A stretch of DNA of 64,000 nt from Alicyclobacillus hesperidum. GTDB taxonomy: Bacteria; Bacillota; Bacilli; Alicyclobacillales; Alicyclobacillaceae. Below, piece by piece: positions 8,125 to 15,818 of this stretch. Numbering within the stretch: position 1 is the stretch's first letter; each line of letters begins with the position of its first letter. Made by a program: the position numbers and the translations under genes. Location of the stretch: assembly GCF_900107035.1 (NCBI RefSeq), contig NZ_FNOJ01000001.1, positions 1 through 64,000 of the forward strand, read 5' to 3'. Below the pieces are notes generated by a model. That model was not told the origin of the DNA, did not search any database, and saw only the letters and a program-made list of their open reading frames with translations.

Positions 8125-9474
8125 TCAAGTGGAAGATGACGCTGCTTCGGTGGCTTTGACGACGGGCTCCTTACCCATGCGAATGTACAAAAGCATGAAC
8201 ATGAAGGCTGTCAGTAGAAATATAAGTGGTACAAGTCCAAGCAAAACTCGAAAACCAAGGATGGTACCAGAAGATTGTATAGATGCGCCGGATCGATAAC
8301 CGCTTAGCGCAAAGAAAACAGCCATGACCGCATATTGTAAAGACATGCCAAGACGCACGATACAGCCGTTCACACCTAAGTACATCCCCTCGCGGCGCCT
8401 GCCGGTGCGCACGGCATCGATGTCAATCACTTCGGCCAGAAGAACGTTTAAAAGCACCATGAATCCCGCAATGGGAACACCGAGTGCCAAACCCGTACAG
8501 AGTAAAGAAACAGGGTTGCGATCCACCAATAACGACAGTTCGACGAGCGCATATACAAGAATGGACAGGCAAAGCGAACGCGCTGACGAGAAACGCACGG
8601 CAGCACGGGCCCAGACAAACGAGAGTGGCATGGCGACAACAAAAATGCCGCCGAGAAACAACGAATTTTGCATGGGCGTCAAGCGAATAACATAGGTCGT
8701 GTAAAACGAAGACGCACTCGTAAACAACGTCGTCGTAAATTGGACCAAAAAACTGGCGGCGACATAGACCAAAAAACGTCGATTGCGAAACGTAGCAGAC
8801 AGCGCCTCACGCCAACCAAACGGACTTTCCCGCGTGTCCTTGCGTTCAAAGCTGCCATACAGAGATACATACATGCTGAGTATGCCAATAGCGCCGAAGA
8901 CGAGCCCCATGCTTCGCCAGCCTAACGTTTCTCCAAGTGACTTGGCGAGGGCTACCCCGGCAATCAGGCCCACGATGCCAAACAGTTGCTGCAGCGCCGA
9001 AACGTAGACCCTGTCGCGCTCGGTCACAAACATTTCTGGATACAAGGCTCCGGCATTCAACGCCGTAAAGGTGAAACTTAGATCAAATACGAGCGTCATG
9101 CCAAAGAAATAGCATAAAAGTCCAGTCTGGCCGAGCGATGGGGGCGAAAAGAGGAAGAAAAACGACAAGGCAAATGGCAATGAACATCCGGCAATATACG
9201 GAATCCGCCTGCCCCAGCGCGTATGGGTGCGGTCGCTGATGTGTCCGGCAAGCAAGTTAAAAAGAGCATTCAGCACGCCGTACGCAATCATGCCCGAAGA
9301 GATGGCGACAGCCGATACGTGCAGGTTTGTGACGTAAAAATACACTGCCACTGCGTTGAAGGCTTGCCAAAGCATATTAATGGCCACTTGATTGGCAGCG
9401 TAGGCGAGGCGTTTTCCCGCAGGCACTTGTCGAGTGGGCTGACTTGTTTGCAGCGTTGCCTGTGGTCCCAGCAT
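8125..9474 (-). CDS. GPH-family (MFS_2) sugar:cation symporter-like transporter
   Basis: A 449-residue inner-membrane transporter of the glycoside-pentoside-hexuronide:cation symporter type, with about 12 hydrophobic spans. The signature after TM2 is GHISDRTHTRWGRRIPYI, and the N-terminal span contains YAANQVAINMLWQAFNAVAV. The family usually imports sugars or glycosides with Na+ or H+; the substrate cannot be read from sequence. The ATG at 9474 lies behind GGGGGTGGG. It starts 16 bases after the PIG-L deacetylase gene on the same strand, implying co-transcription and possibly a shared substrate such as an N-acetylated sugar derivative. Confidence 0.82.
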   Translation of the reverse strand: MLGPQATLQTSQPTRQVPAGKRLAYAANQVAINMLWQAFNAVAVYFYVTNLHVSAVAISSGMIAYGVLNALFNLLAGHISDRTHTRWGRRIPYIAGCSLPFALSFFFLFSPPSLGQTGLLCYFFGMTLVFDLSFTFTALNAGALYPEMFVTERDRVYVSALQQLFGIVGLIAGVALAKSLGETLGWRSMGLVFGAIGILSMYVSLYGSFERKDTRESPFGWREALSATFRNRRFLVYVAASFLVQFTTTLFTSASSFYTTYVIRLTPMQNSLFLGGIFVVAMPLSFVWARAAVRFSSARSLCLSILVYALVELSLLVDRNPVSLLCTGLALGVPIAGFMVLLNVLLAEVIDIDAVRTGRRREGMYLGVNGCIVRLGMSLQYAVMAVFFALSGYRSGASIQSSGTILGFRVLLGLVPLIFLLTAFMFMLLYIRMGKEPVVKATEAASSST

Positions 9475-9490
9475 AGTCCCACCCCCAAAA

Positions 9491-10261
9491 TCACATGTGA
9501 AGTGCCGCAGGGAAAAAGTGCAGTTGGCGCGGAGACAACACTTTAAACGCTTCCGCAAAGCCCGCCGTCAAAGGTTCCGCGACTCCTTGTGCCATCTGCA
9601 TAGCGCCATAGTACTGCCTGGCCTGATGCTCAAAATACTGAACGAGCAACGGCCACTCGTCGTTGGCAAATTGGCTTTCGTGGGCGAGTATCGAGGCCAG
9701 TTTGACGTCCCAAAAGTCTGTGATATCGACATACGTGTTTGGGTAAGCAGTTGCGTAGAACGCGACCATCGGCGTGTTGTATGGTTGGCCAGAGTCCGCA
9801 TGGATAGAACTGTTCGCCGCAAGCACGGCCGCCGCCACTGCACGGCCGACCTTTTGATGATCTGGATGTGCCTCATAAGGCGCCCACGGATCCACTGTCA
9901 TCACCGCTTCTGGCCGCTTGTCGCGCAGGATGGGAATGAGTGCAGACATCACATCCGATTCCGAGTAATTGCCCAAGTCCTCAAACGACAGTTCATGGTG
10001 GTGCACCACGCCGACCATTTCCCCTGCTCTGCGCAGTTCAGCCTGCCGTACGCGAACCAATGCTTCTGCAGACACCGCAGATTCCGATCCGCCGTAACGG
10101 CCGTCAGTCACGGTTACGTAATACACGAGACACCCATTTGCCGCCAACCGCGCCAGTGTGCCACCTGCCCCTACCTCGTTATCGTCTGGATGCGGCTGCA
10201 CGCATAGTACGGACTTCACATCCGTAAGCGGTTTCATACCCAAGATACGTTGGATATCCAC
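9491..10261 (-). CDS. PIG-L/LmbE family N-acetylglucosaminyl-type deacetylase
   Basis: A 256-residue zinc-dependent deacetylase of the PIG-L family (which includes MshB and BshB, acting on N-acetylglucosamine conjugates). The metal-site motifs are PHPDDNEVGAGGT near the N-terminus and EAHPDHQKVG in the middle. Its similarity to bacillithiol BshB is only family-level, and bshA/bshC are not nearby, so a bacillithiol role is unproven. The GTG at 10261 has GAGGAGGGG eight bases upstream. It is the first gene of a pair with the GPH transporter and diverges from the aldo/keto reductase gene, sharing a 168-base promoter region. Confidence 0.85.
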   Translation of the reverse strand: MDIQRILGMKPLTDVKSVLCVQPHPDDNEVGAGGTLARLAANGCLVYYVTVTDGRYGGSESAVSAEALVRVRQAELRRAGEMVGVVHHHELSFEDLGNYSESDVMSALIPILRDKRPEAVMTVDPWAPYEAHPDHQKVGRAVAAAVLAANSSIHADSGQPYNTPMVAFYATAYPNTYVDITDFWDVKLASILAHESQFANDEWPLLVQYFEHQARQYYGAMQMAQGVAEPLTAGFAEAFKVLSPRQLHFFPAALHM

Positions 10262-10367
10262 CTTTACCCCCTCCTCTTCGTGTCTCATTCTATTTCTGTC
10301 TCGCCGCAGCGCATTCCTTTGTCTCAGAACGACGCATTCTCGTTGCCCAACGCTCCTTCGGCCAATG

Positions 10368-10407
10368 ATTGTACGAATTTTGTGTATTGGTCCAACCAAG
10401 GTACAAT
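10368..10407 (+). promoter_or_regulatory. Candidate promoter and operator of the aldo/keto reductase gene
   Basis: A -10-like TACAAT (10402-10407) lies 23 bases upstream of the aldo/keto reductase ATG, with a poor -35 (TTGTGT or TTTGTG at 16-17 bases). The -10 is one arm of an inverted repeat, ATTGTAC at 10368-10374 and GTACAAT at 10401-10407, and an inner TTGG-TCCAA-CCAA repeat lies between the arms. This could be a regulator site; no cognate regulator is adjacent. Confidence 0.35.
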
Positions 10408-10429
10408 ATGAAAGGAGGTGTTTTATCAT

Positions 10430-11377
10430 ATGGAATATCGCAGACTTGGTAAGAGCGGTTTGAAAGTGTCAGAAATCGCACTGGGCAGTTGGCTTACATA
10501 CGGCACCGTGACGGAGAAGGAGCAGGCTATTGCTTGTGTCAAGCAGGCGTATGAACTGGGCATCAACCATTTCGACTGTGCCAATGTCTACGGGGCGAGG
10601 CCGCACGCCGCCGAAGAGGTCATGCGCGAGGCCTTACAGCCATACCCGCGGCAAAGCTACGTAATCACCACGAAGGCGTTTTGGCCCGTTGGCGATGGCC
10701 CGAACGATCGCGGACTGAGCCGCAAACATATTATCGAGCAGGCCGAACAAAGTTTGAAAGCGCTTGGTGTCGATTATGTGGACATCTTCTACTTCCATAG
10801 GTTCGATCCCGACACCGATCTCGAAGAGACGCTGCGCGCAATCGACGACCTCATTGCGCAAGGAAAAGTATTATACGCAGGTTTGAGCGAATGGCCCGCC
10901 GACAAGATTGCACTCGGTGTACAGCTACAAAAGGAGTTGCGGTTGCATAAGTTCGCGGCGAGCCAACCCATTTACAACATGTTCGAGCGCTATATTGAAA
11001 AGGCAGTTGTCCCGATCTGCGAAAACGCAGGCATCGGCCAAGTTGTCTTCTCACCGCTGGCGCAAGGTATCCTGACTGGCAAGTATCGCAAGGGTCAACC
11101 TGTGCCAGCGGGATCGCGCTTGGCCACACCCGGCGTCAATCAGTTCATGCATGTCGACGATGTGGTACTCGATAAAGTGGAAGCCCTGATTGCCATCGCG
11201 GAAGAAGCTGGCTTCACGCTCGCGCAAATGGCGATTGCCTGGACCTTGCGGTTAGACAACGTTGCGAGTGCCCTCGTTGGCGCGAGCCGTCCAGAACAGG
11301 TCGTGGAAAATGCGAAAGCAGCGGGCATTAAGCTATCGCAAGACGTGATTGACGCCATTGAAAAGGTTTTGGCGTAA
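10430..11377 (+). CDS. Aldo/keto reductase (potassium-channel beta-subunit-like group)
   Basis: A 315-residue NADPH-dependent aldo/keto reductase with a (beta/alpha)8 barrel. The catalytic tetrad is visible: Asp and Tyr in FDCANVYG, Lys in TTKAFWP, His in FYFHRFD. The C-terminal cofactor-binding region LVGASRPEQVVENAKA is typical of the AKR/KvBeta/YghZ group. The substrate is unknown; such proteins often reduce aldehydes or act in stress responses. The ATG at 10430 is preceded by AAAGGAGGTG. It is followed 37 bases later by moeA on the same strand. Confidence 0.9.
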   Translation: MEYRRLGKSGLKVSEIALGSWLTYGTVTEKEQAIACVKQAYELGINHFDCANVYGARPHAAEEVMREALQPYPRQSYVITTKAFWPVGDGPNDRGLSRKHIIEQAEQSLKALGVDYVDIFYFHRFDPDTDLEETLRAIDDLIAQGKVLYAGLSEWPADKIALGVQLQKELRLHKFAASQPIYNMFERYIEKAVVPICENAGIGQVVFSPLAQGILTGKYRKGQPVPAGSRLATPGVNQFMHVDDVVLDKVEALIAIAEEAGFTLAQMAIAWTLRLDNVASALVGASRPEQVVENAKAAGIKLSQDVIDAIEKVLA

Positions 11378-11414
11378 ACGATACCGAGGAGGCACAACGC
11401 GGGGGTGTTAAAAA

Positions 11415-12638
11415 GTGAGGATTCTCCCGTTTGACGACGCGTGGATGGCGATTCAATCGCTGTCCGCGCCACTCCCGCCGGAGTGGATCGAGGTGTGGCA
11501 GGCGACGGCGACAAAGCGGCGGATCGCACAAGACGTCGTATCTGCCATCGACCTGCCACCGTTTGATCGCGCCATGATGGACGGATTTGCCATTGCGGCC
11601 TCCGATTTGAACGCGATGGAGCCACTGTTCATTCGCGGCGCCGTGGCCGCGGGCGATCCCGCCCCCATTACACTCGCAAACGGCGATGCGGTGCGCGTGC
11701 GCACAGGTGCCATGGTGCCATCAGGTGCCGCTGCCGTGGTCCGCCAGGAGTGGGTCGACGTGCAGGGCGAGACAATTCGCTTGCTACAACGCGTGCGGCC
11801 AAATGAATCGATTCAACGTCGGGGCGACGACGTCCGGAGAGGTGCTCCGCTCATTGGAGCAGGCCTCCCGCTTGACGGGCAAACCATCGCCGTGCTGCGA
11901 GCCGCTGGTGTTACAAAAGTACCTATTCACCGCGCTTGCAGGATTGCGATTCTCGTGACGGGCAGCGAACTTCGCACTGGTAAGCAGCCACTTGCCACGG
12001 GACAAGTGTACGCGGCGAGCGACGCGTTCCTTGCCGCCAGCCTGTCTGAAATGGGTGCCATCGTCGTCGACATCGTGTATCTTCCTGATGATTTTCAGAA
12101 GATCCGTGACGAAATAGAACGCCGAATTGGCGCTGTCGACTGCATTCTGATGACTGGCGGTGCCTCCGTCGGCGACACCGATTACGCACAGCGCGCGATT
12201 GCCTCAATTCCTGGCGATCTTCCCATCGCCGTTTCACGCATATGGATGCGCCCAGGTTCTCCGCTCGTCGTCAGGCGGATTGACACAACCAACGTGTTTG
12301 CGATGTCAGGCAATCCGGCAGCTTGCTTCGTGCAATTTCACAGCCTCATCCTGCCTGCCATCCGACGCATGATGGGCGATTACAGCGCCTGCCCGTTTCC
12401 TTATCGAGCCAGACTCATGGAACCGATACGGCTGAAGCCCTTGAAACACGTTCGTCTGCACCGCGCTATCGCGAGTTGGCAAGACGGTATTCTCACCGCC
12501 AAGGCACAAGTGCAACAATCCTCGGGCAGCATAAGCGGACTGGCATCAACAAATGCCCTAATCCGCCTCGATGAGGATCAGTACGTGCCGGGAGACACCG
12601 TGCCCCTGTCCTTCACGCGAGGTCTTGGTGCGCCTTGA
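11415..12638 (+). CDS. moeA: Molybdopterin molybdenumtransferase MoeA
   Basis: A 407-residue MoeA-type protein that inserts molybdate into adenylylated molybdopterin in molybdenum cofactor synthesis. Family blocks are FDRAMMDGFAI near residue 50, GDAVRVRTGAMVPSGAAAVV near 95, the MoCF-binding region GQVYAASDAFL and LMTGGASVGDTDY, and FAMSGNPAACFVQF. The C-terminal MoeA domain IV is present. The start is GTG at 11415, with GGGGGTG upstream. No other molybdenum cofactor gene or molybdoenzyme lies in the window. The 3' end overlaps the convergent YheC/YheD gene by 26 bases. Confidence 0.92.
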   Translation: MRILPFDDAWMAIQSLSAPLPPEWIEVWQATATKRRIAQDVVSAIDLPPFDRAMMDGFAIAASDLNAMEPLFIRGAVAAGDPAPITLANGDAVRVRTGAMVPSGAAAVVRQEWVDVQGETIRLLQRVRPNESIQRRGDDVRRGAPLIGAGLPLDGQTIAVLRAAGVTKVPIHRACRIAILVTGSELRTGKQPLATGQVYAASDAFLAASLSEMGAIVVDIVYLPDDFQKIRDEIERRIGAVDCILMTGGASVGDTDYAQRAIASIPGDLPIAVSRIWMRPGSPLVVRRIDTTNVFAMSGNPAACFVQFHSLILPAIRRMMGDYSACPFPYRARLMEPIRLKPLKHVRLHRAIASWQDGILTAKAQVQQSSGSISGLASTNALIRLDEDQYVPGDTVPLSFTRGLGAP

Positions 12639-13458
12639 CAGCCACGCGTTCGACCTCGCGTCGCGCTGTGGGGGTGTTACGAGCGTGCAGACTACTACTT
12701 CGCCGCGCCCGCTCGTAGCGACGCCAGCGATTTTGTATGCGTCTGTAATCGGCACGCCCGTCGATGCTTTTCGCAAACAATCGATGGCTTGGCCCCGTAT
12801 TTTCTTCTAACAGCCAAATTCGCCCGCGCGTGTCGATCGCGATATCAAACCCGAGCTCACGGTAGGGCTGATACGTATCAAAGTGTTTCGCCCACTCGTG
12901 TGCAAGTTCAATCAGCCGCGATTTCATGTGTTCCGTCCGCTCTGTCGTCCAGCCCGCTTGGCGCAGAGCGCGATCGACACTCATCACCGCGCCGCGACTG
13001 AGCGCCACATTGGTCACGATGCTATGCGGTCCTGCAACTTTTGCCACCATGCCAGAGTACAACCACTTGCCCCCTGGCCGCTCACGCTGCATCATCACGC
13101 GAACGTCCATAGGACGCCCCTCTACATGCAGCAGATGAATGGCTTGTTGCACAATATAGACTTGGTCTCCCTGAAGGCGTTTGATGTAGGTACAGGCCTC
13201 GCCAAGGGTGTTAAACGCAATTGGCTTATGCACCGTATGTTGGACGATCACGCGGCTCTGCCGCTTCCATACCTTCATCACACCGCGCCCGCGCGAGCCT
13301 GCGGCAGGCTTTATATACACCGCGCCATATGCTTGAAGCATGGCGGCTAGCGCTTTTTCGTTGTATTTTCGCGTCGTCGGCAAATGTTTACGAGCGCTCA
13401 TATGACGAGCGAAAAATCGGTACAACAACCACTTTCCCAGCTCTGGTTTGCGCGCCAA
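12613..13458 (-). CDS. YheC/YheD family protein (second copy)
   Basis: A 281-residue ATP-grasp-like protein of the YheC/YheD spore-coat-associated family, shorter at the N-terminus than the copy at 679-1773. The nucleotide-binding segment is YIKPAAGSRGRGVMKV (about residues 45-60). VYIVQQAIHLLHVEGRPMDV and RELGFDIAIDTRGRIWLLEE follow, the last containing the acidic metal ligands. A basic tail of about 50 residues ends the protein. The TTG at 13458 has GGGAG six bases upstream, with AAGGAG further up. It is convergent with moeA and divergent from galU. Confidence 0.82.
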   Translation of the reverse strand: MARKPELGKWLLYRFFARHMSARKHLPTTRKYNEKALAAMLQAYGAVYIKPAAGSRGRGVMKVWKRQSRVIVQHTVHKPIAFNTLGEACTYIKRLQGDQVYIVQQAIHLLHVEGRPMDVRVMMQRERPGGKWLYSGMVAKVAGPHSIVTNVALSRGAVMSVDRALRQAGWTTERTEHMKSRLIELAHEWAKHFDTYQPYRELGFDIAIDTRGRIWLLEENTGPSHRLFAKSIDGRADYRRIQNRWRRYERARRSSSLHARNTPTARREVERVAVKAHQDLA

Positions 13459-13626
13459 GTCACACTCCCGCCTTCTCCTTAGATTCTCTTCACAATATGT
13501 CGTCGCGTGCACGCTGTTCGGATACAACTGGAATGTTTGACCAAACCCTGGCGTAGCACATCAACTATGGCTAAAATATGAAGGACAGGCTTCTTAGCAG
13601 CGAATCGTCGCCAGAGGTGAATGAAG

Positions 13627-14517
13627 ATGAAAGTACGCAAGGCGGTAATTCCAGCTGCCGGTTTTGGCACGCGCATGTTGCCGGCAACCAAGGCAGTGCC
13701 GAAAGAAATGCTGCCCATTTTAAATAAACCGTGCATTCAGTACATCGTAGAGGAAGCGGTGTACTCCGGGATCGAAGAGATCTTGATCATCACAGGTCGC
13801 GCAAAAAAGGCGATCGAAGATCACTTTGACCGCTCCCCTGAATTGGAACTTCATCTCGAGCAGAGCCGCAAGGCAAGCATGCTCACAGAAGTGCAAGCGA
13901 TTTCTGATCTTGTCGATATCCACTACACCAGGCAGAAGACTCCGCTTGGCCTCGGACATGCCATCTTGTGCGCAAAATCATTCGTCGGCTCTGAACCGTT
14001 TGCCGTTTTGCTCGGCGACGATATCATTCAGTCGGACGAGCCGGTTACGCGACAATTGCTGGCGCAATACGAGAATTCGGACAGGGCCCTGCTCGGCATT
14101 CAACCTGTGCCTACGTCTGACGTGTCCAAATACGGCATTGTTGAGCCGGCAAAGCGTACCGCGAGTCGAGAACCCATTGCTGTCCGGCGCTTAATCGAAA
14201 AACCAAGCGAAGCAGAAGCTCCATCCAACTTGGCGGTACTAGGCCGTTACGTCCTGCCGCCTTCGATTTTCGACGCGTTGGAGGAGACGCCCCTCGGCCA
14301 TGGTGGCGAACTCCAACTGACGGACGCCATCCAGCGCCTGGCCGCCTTGAATCTCGTCGACGCCTACCAATTTGAAGGTGTCCGCCATGATATCGGCAAC
14401 TTGGAAGGCTGGTTGAAGGCGAATCTCGCATTTGGACTGGAAGATCCCAAACTCGCCGTGTCCATGCGCAATTGGTTGGCAGACGACCGCGTGCAGAGCC
14501 GCCTCGCAAGCTTTTAA
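13627..14517 (+). CDS. galU: UTP-glucose-1-phosphate uridylyltransferase
   Basis: A 296-residue nucleotidyltransferase making UDP-glucose from UTP and glucose-1-phosphate, for glycolipid, teichoic acid or exopolysaccharide synthesis. The N-terminal signature is KAVIPAAGFGTRMLPATKAV with KEMLP. LLGDDII supplies the metal-binding Asp, and GRYVLPPSIFDAL and HGGELQLTDAI are conserved. I prefer the ATG at 13627, six bases after GAGGTGA; an ATG at 13621 abuts that ribosome site. A stem-loop at 14550-14600 follows. It appears monocistronic. Confidence 0.94.
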   Translation: MKVRKAVIPAAGFGTRMLPATKAVPKEMLPILNKPCIQYIVEEAVYSGIEEILIITGRAKKAIEDHFDRSPELELHLEQSRKASMLTEVQAISDLVDIHYTRQKTPLGLGHAILCAKSFVGSEPFAVLLGDDIIQSDEPVTRQLLAQYENSDRALLGIQPVPTSDVSKYGIVEPAKRTASREPIAVRRLIEKPSEAEAPSNLAVLGRYVLPPSIFDALEETPLGHGGELQLTDAIQRLAALNLVDAYQFEGVRHDIGNLEGWLKANLAFGLEDPKLAVSMRNWLADDRVQSRLASF

Positions 14518-14549
14518 AGCACATTTCATCAATTCGATGACGACAGCAA

Positions 14550-14600
14550 ACGCGGAGGCATCAGCCGCCCGTCATGGCTTTTCCGCCAATGCCTCCGCGT
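14550..14600. terminator. Long stem-loop downstream of galU, possible terminator
   Basis: A perfect 12-base inverted repeat, ACGCGGAGGCAT and ATGCCTCCGCGT, with a 27-base loop, 33 bases after the galU stop. No T-run follows, so intrinsic termination is uncertain; it could instead protect the galU 3' end. Confidence 0.4.
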
Positions 14601-14655
14601 CAATCTGTCGTCCGTGCAAATGCTAGACCTTTCTGTCCCTCCTCGCGGAATGTGA

Positions 14656-14833
14656 TATAGTACCCTTCTCGACGAATTCACCGAGTCCTGTGGCAGGTTA
14701 CGGTTACCTAACGTCACCAGGCATCCCAGCAACCTCCCCTGACTGCCCTTACACTGGATCGATTTACATGAAGGTGAAAGCCTCCTGACGCGCGAATGGT
14801 ATGTCATTCGTGTCAAAAGGGAGAGTCGACAGC
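14656..14833 (+). promoter_or_regulatory. Promoter and long structured leader of the NlpC/P60 gene; candidate c-di-AMP (ydaO-type) riboswitch
   Basis: An extended -10 (TGATATAGT, hexamer 14656-14661) starts a leader of about 165 bases before the cell-wall hydrolase ATG, unusually long for this window. The leader has short hairpins (CCTG-TGG-CAGG near 14694; CGAATG/CATTCG near 14795) and blocks resembling parts of the ydaO/yuaA element: ACCGAGTCCTG, TTACGG, TAACGTCACC and AAGGTGAAAGCC. NlpC/P60 and LysM genes are a known target class of c-di-AMP riboswitches in Firmicutes. The core GGGGTGAATC box is not clearly present, so this is a candidate only. Confidence 0.35.
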
Positions 14834-15766
14834 ATGAAAAAGGGTATCATCGCAGTTGTTACAACCATCGCAACCCTTGCCACACCTGGAATGGGCGTCG
14901 CCTTTGCCGGAACTGGCAACAGCGCCACAGGCTATACGGTTCAAGCCGGAGACACCATGTACAAGATTGCGGTCGCCAATGATGTGCCGTTGGCCGCTCT
15001 GGAACTCGCGAATCCGCAAATTCATAATCCGGCGTCCATCTACCCTGGAGACGAGATTACGCTGCCAACACCCTACGTCGTGGCGGCAGGCGATACGCTG
15101 TACAAAATCGCCAATACACACGGTGTTTCTTTGGCCGCCCTTGAAGCTGCAAACCCGCAAATTACGGACGTAACCAACCTGCAAATTGGACAAACCGTTT
15201 TTTTACCCATCCCGGTAAGTTACTCGACGCCCTCGGCATCCTCCCCATCCGCGACATCAGGTGCCAGTGCTAACGCCGCCTCTGGCGGTGGGACTTCGAC
15301 AGTCAGCACGTCAAGCACAACGTCGCAGAACTCAGAAGCATCGACCTCAGCAGACGCACAGCTACGTCAAAATATCTTGAATTACGCGCAATCTTTGATT
15401 GGCATCCGGTATGCATGGGGAGGAAGCACGCCCGCGACAGGCTTTGACTGCTCGGGCTTCGTACAGTATGTATACGCCCATTTTGGGATTTCGCTGCCGC
15501 GGCAATCGCATGATCAAGCCACTGTCGGAACACCAGTCGCCCAGACCTCTGTACAGCCAGGAGATCTATTGTTTTTCACGGATACTGATTCCTACGCAAG
15601 CCAGTATGCAAACCACGTCACGCATGTCGGTATCTACATGGGGAACGGCAACATGATTGAATCGTCGTCCGCCAACAACGGCGAAGGCGTCGTCATTGTC
15701 CACAACGTGTTTGCAAACCCCTACTACACCGCCCATTACTACGGTGCACGCGACGTGCTTGCATAA
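14834..15766 (+). CDS. Secreted cell-wall hydrolase: two LysM domains plus NlpC/P60 peptidase
   Basis: A 310-residue secreted peptidoglycan hydrolase. It has a signal peptide (MKKGIIAVVTTIATLATPGM, predicted cleavage after AFA). Two LysM repeats bind glycan: YTVQAGDTMYKIA to ITLP, and YVVAAGDTLYKIA to VFLP, about residues 35-125. A Ser/Thr/Ala-rich linker spans about 130-180. The C-terminal NlpC/P60 endopeptidase carries the catalytic Cys in GFDCSGFVQYVY and His in NHVTHVGIYMG. The family cleaves stem peptides (often D-Glu-DAP bonds) in cell separation or spore germination. The ATG follows GGGAG. A long leader precedes it and a terminator follows. Length and layout match LytF/CwlS-like enzymes. 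Confidence 0.93.
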   Translation: MKKGIIAVVTTIATLATPGMGVAFAGTGNSATGYTVQAGDTMYKIAVANDVPLAALELANPQIHNPASIYPGDEITLPTPYVVAAGDTLYKIANTHGVSLAALEAANPQITDVTNLQIGQTVFLPIPVSYSTPSASSPSATSGASANAASGGGTSTVSTSSTTSQNSEASTSADAQLRQNILNYAQSLIGIRYAWGGSTPATGFDCSGFVQYVYAHFGISLPRQSHDQATVGTPVAQTSVQPGDLLFFTDTDSYASQYANHVTHVGIYMGNGNMIESSSANNGEGVVIVHNVFANPYYTAHYYGARDVLA

Positions 15767-15775
15767 ACGGAACGA

Positions 15776-15805
15776 AAAATCCCCCTGCCTCACCCGGGCA
15801 GGGGG
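15776..15805. terminator. Bidirectional terminator between the NlpC/P60 gene and addA
   Basis: A nine-base stem, CCCCCTGCC (15781-15789) and GGCAGGGGG (15797-15805), sits between converging genes. On the minus strand it is followed by ATTTTT, so it best terminates addBA; on the plus strand the T-run is weak. Confidence 0.8.
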
Positions 15806-15818
15806 TTGTCACGAAAGA

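Noticed and set aside
9491-10261. Naming the PIG-L enzyme bshB
   Set aside because: Only the metal motifs match; there is no bshA or bshC nearby, and its partner is a sugar transporter.
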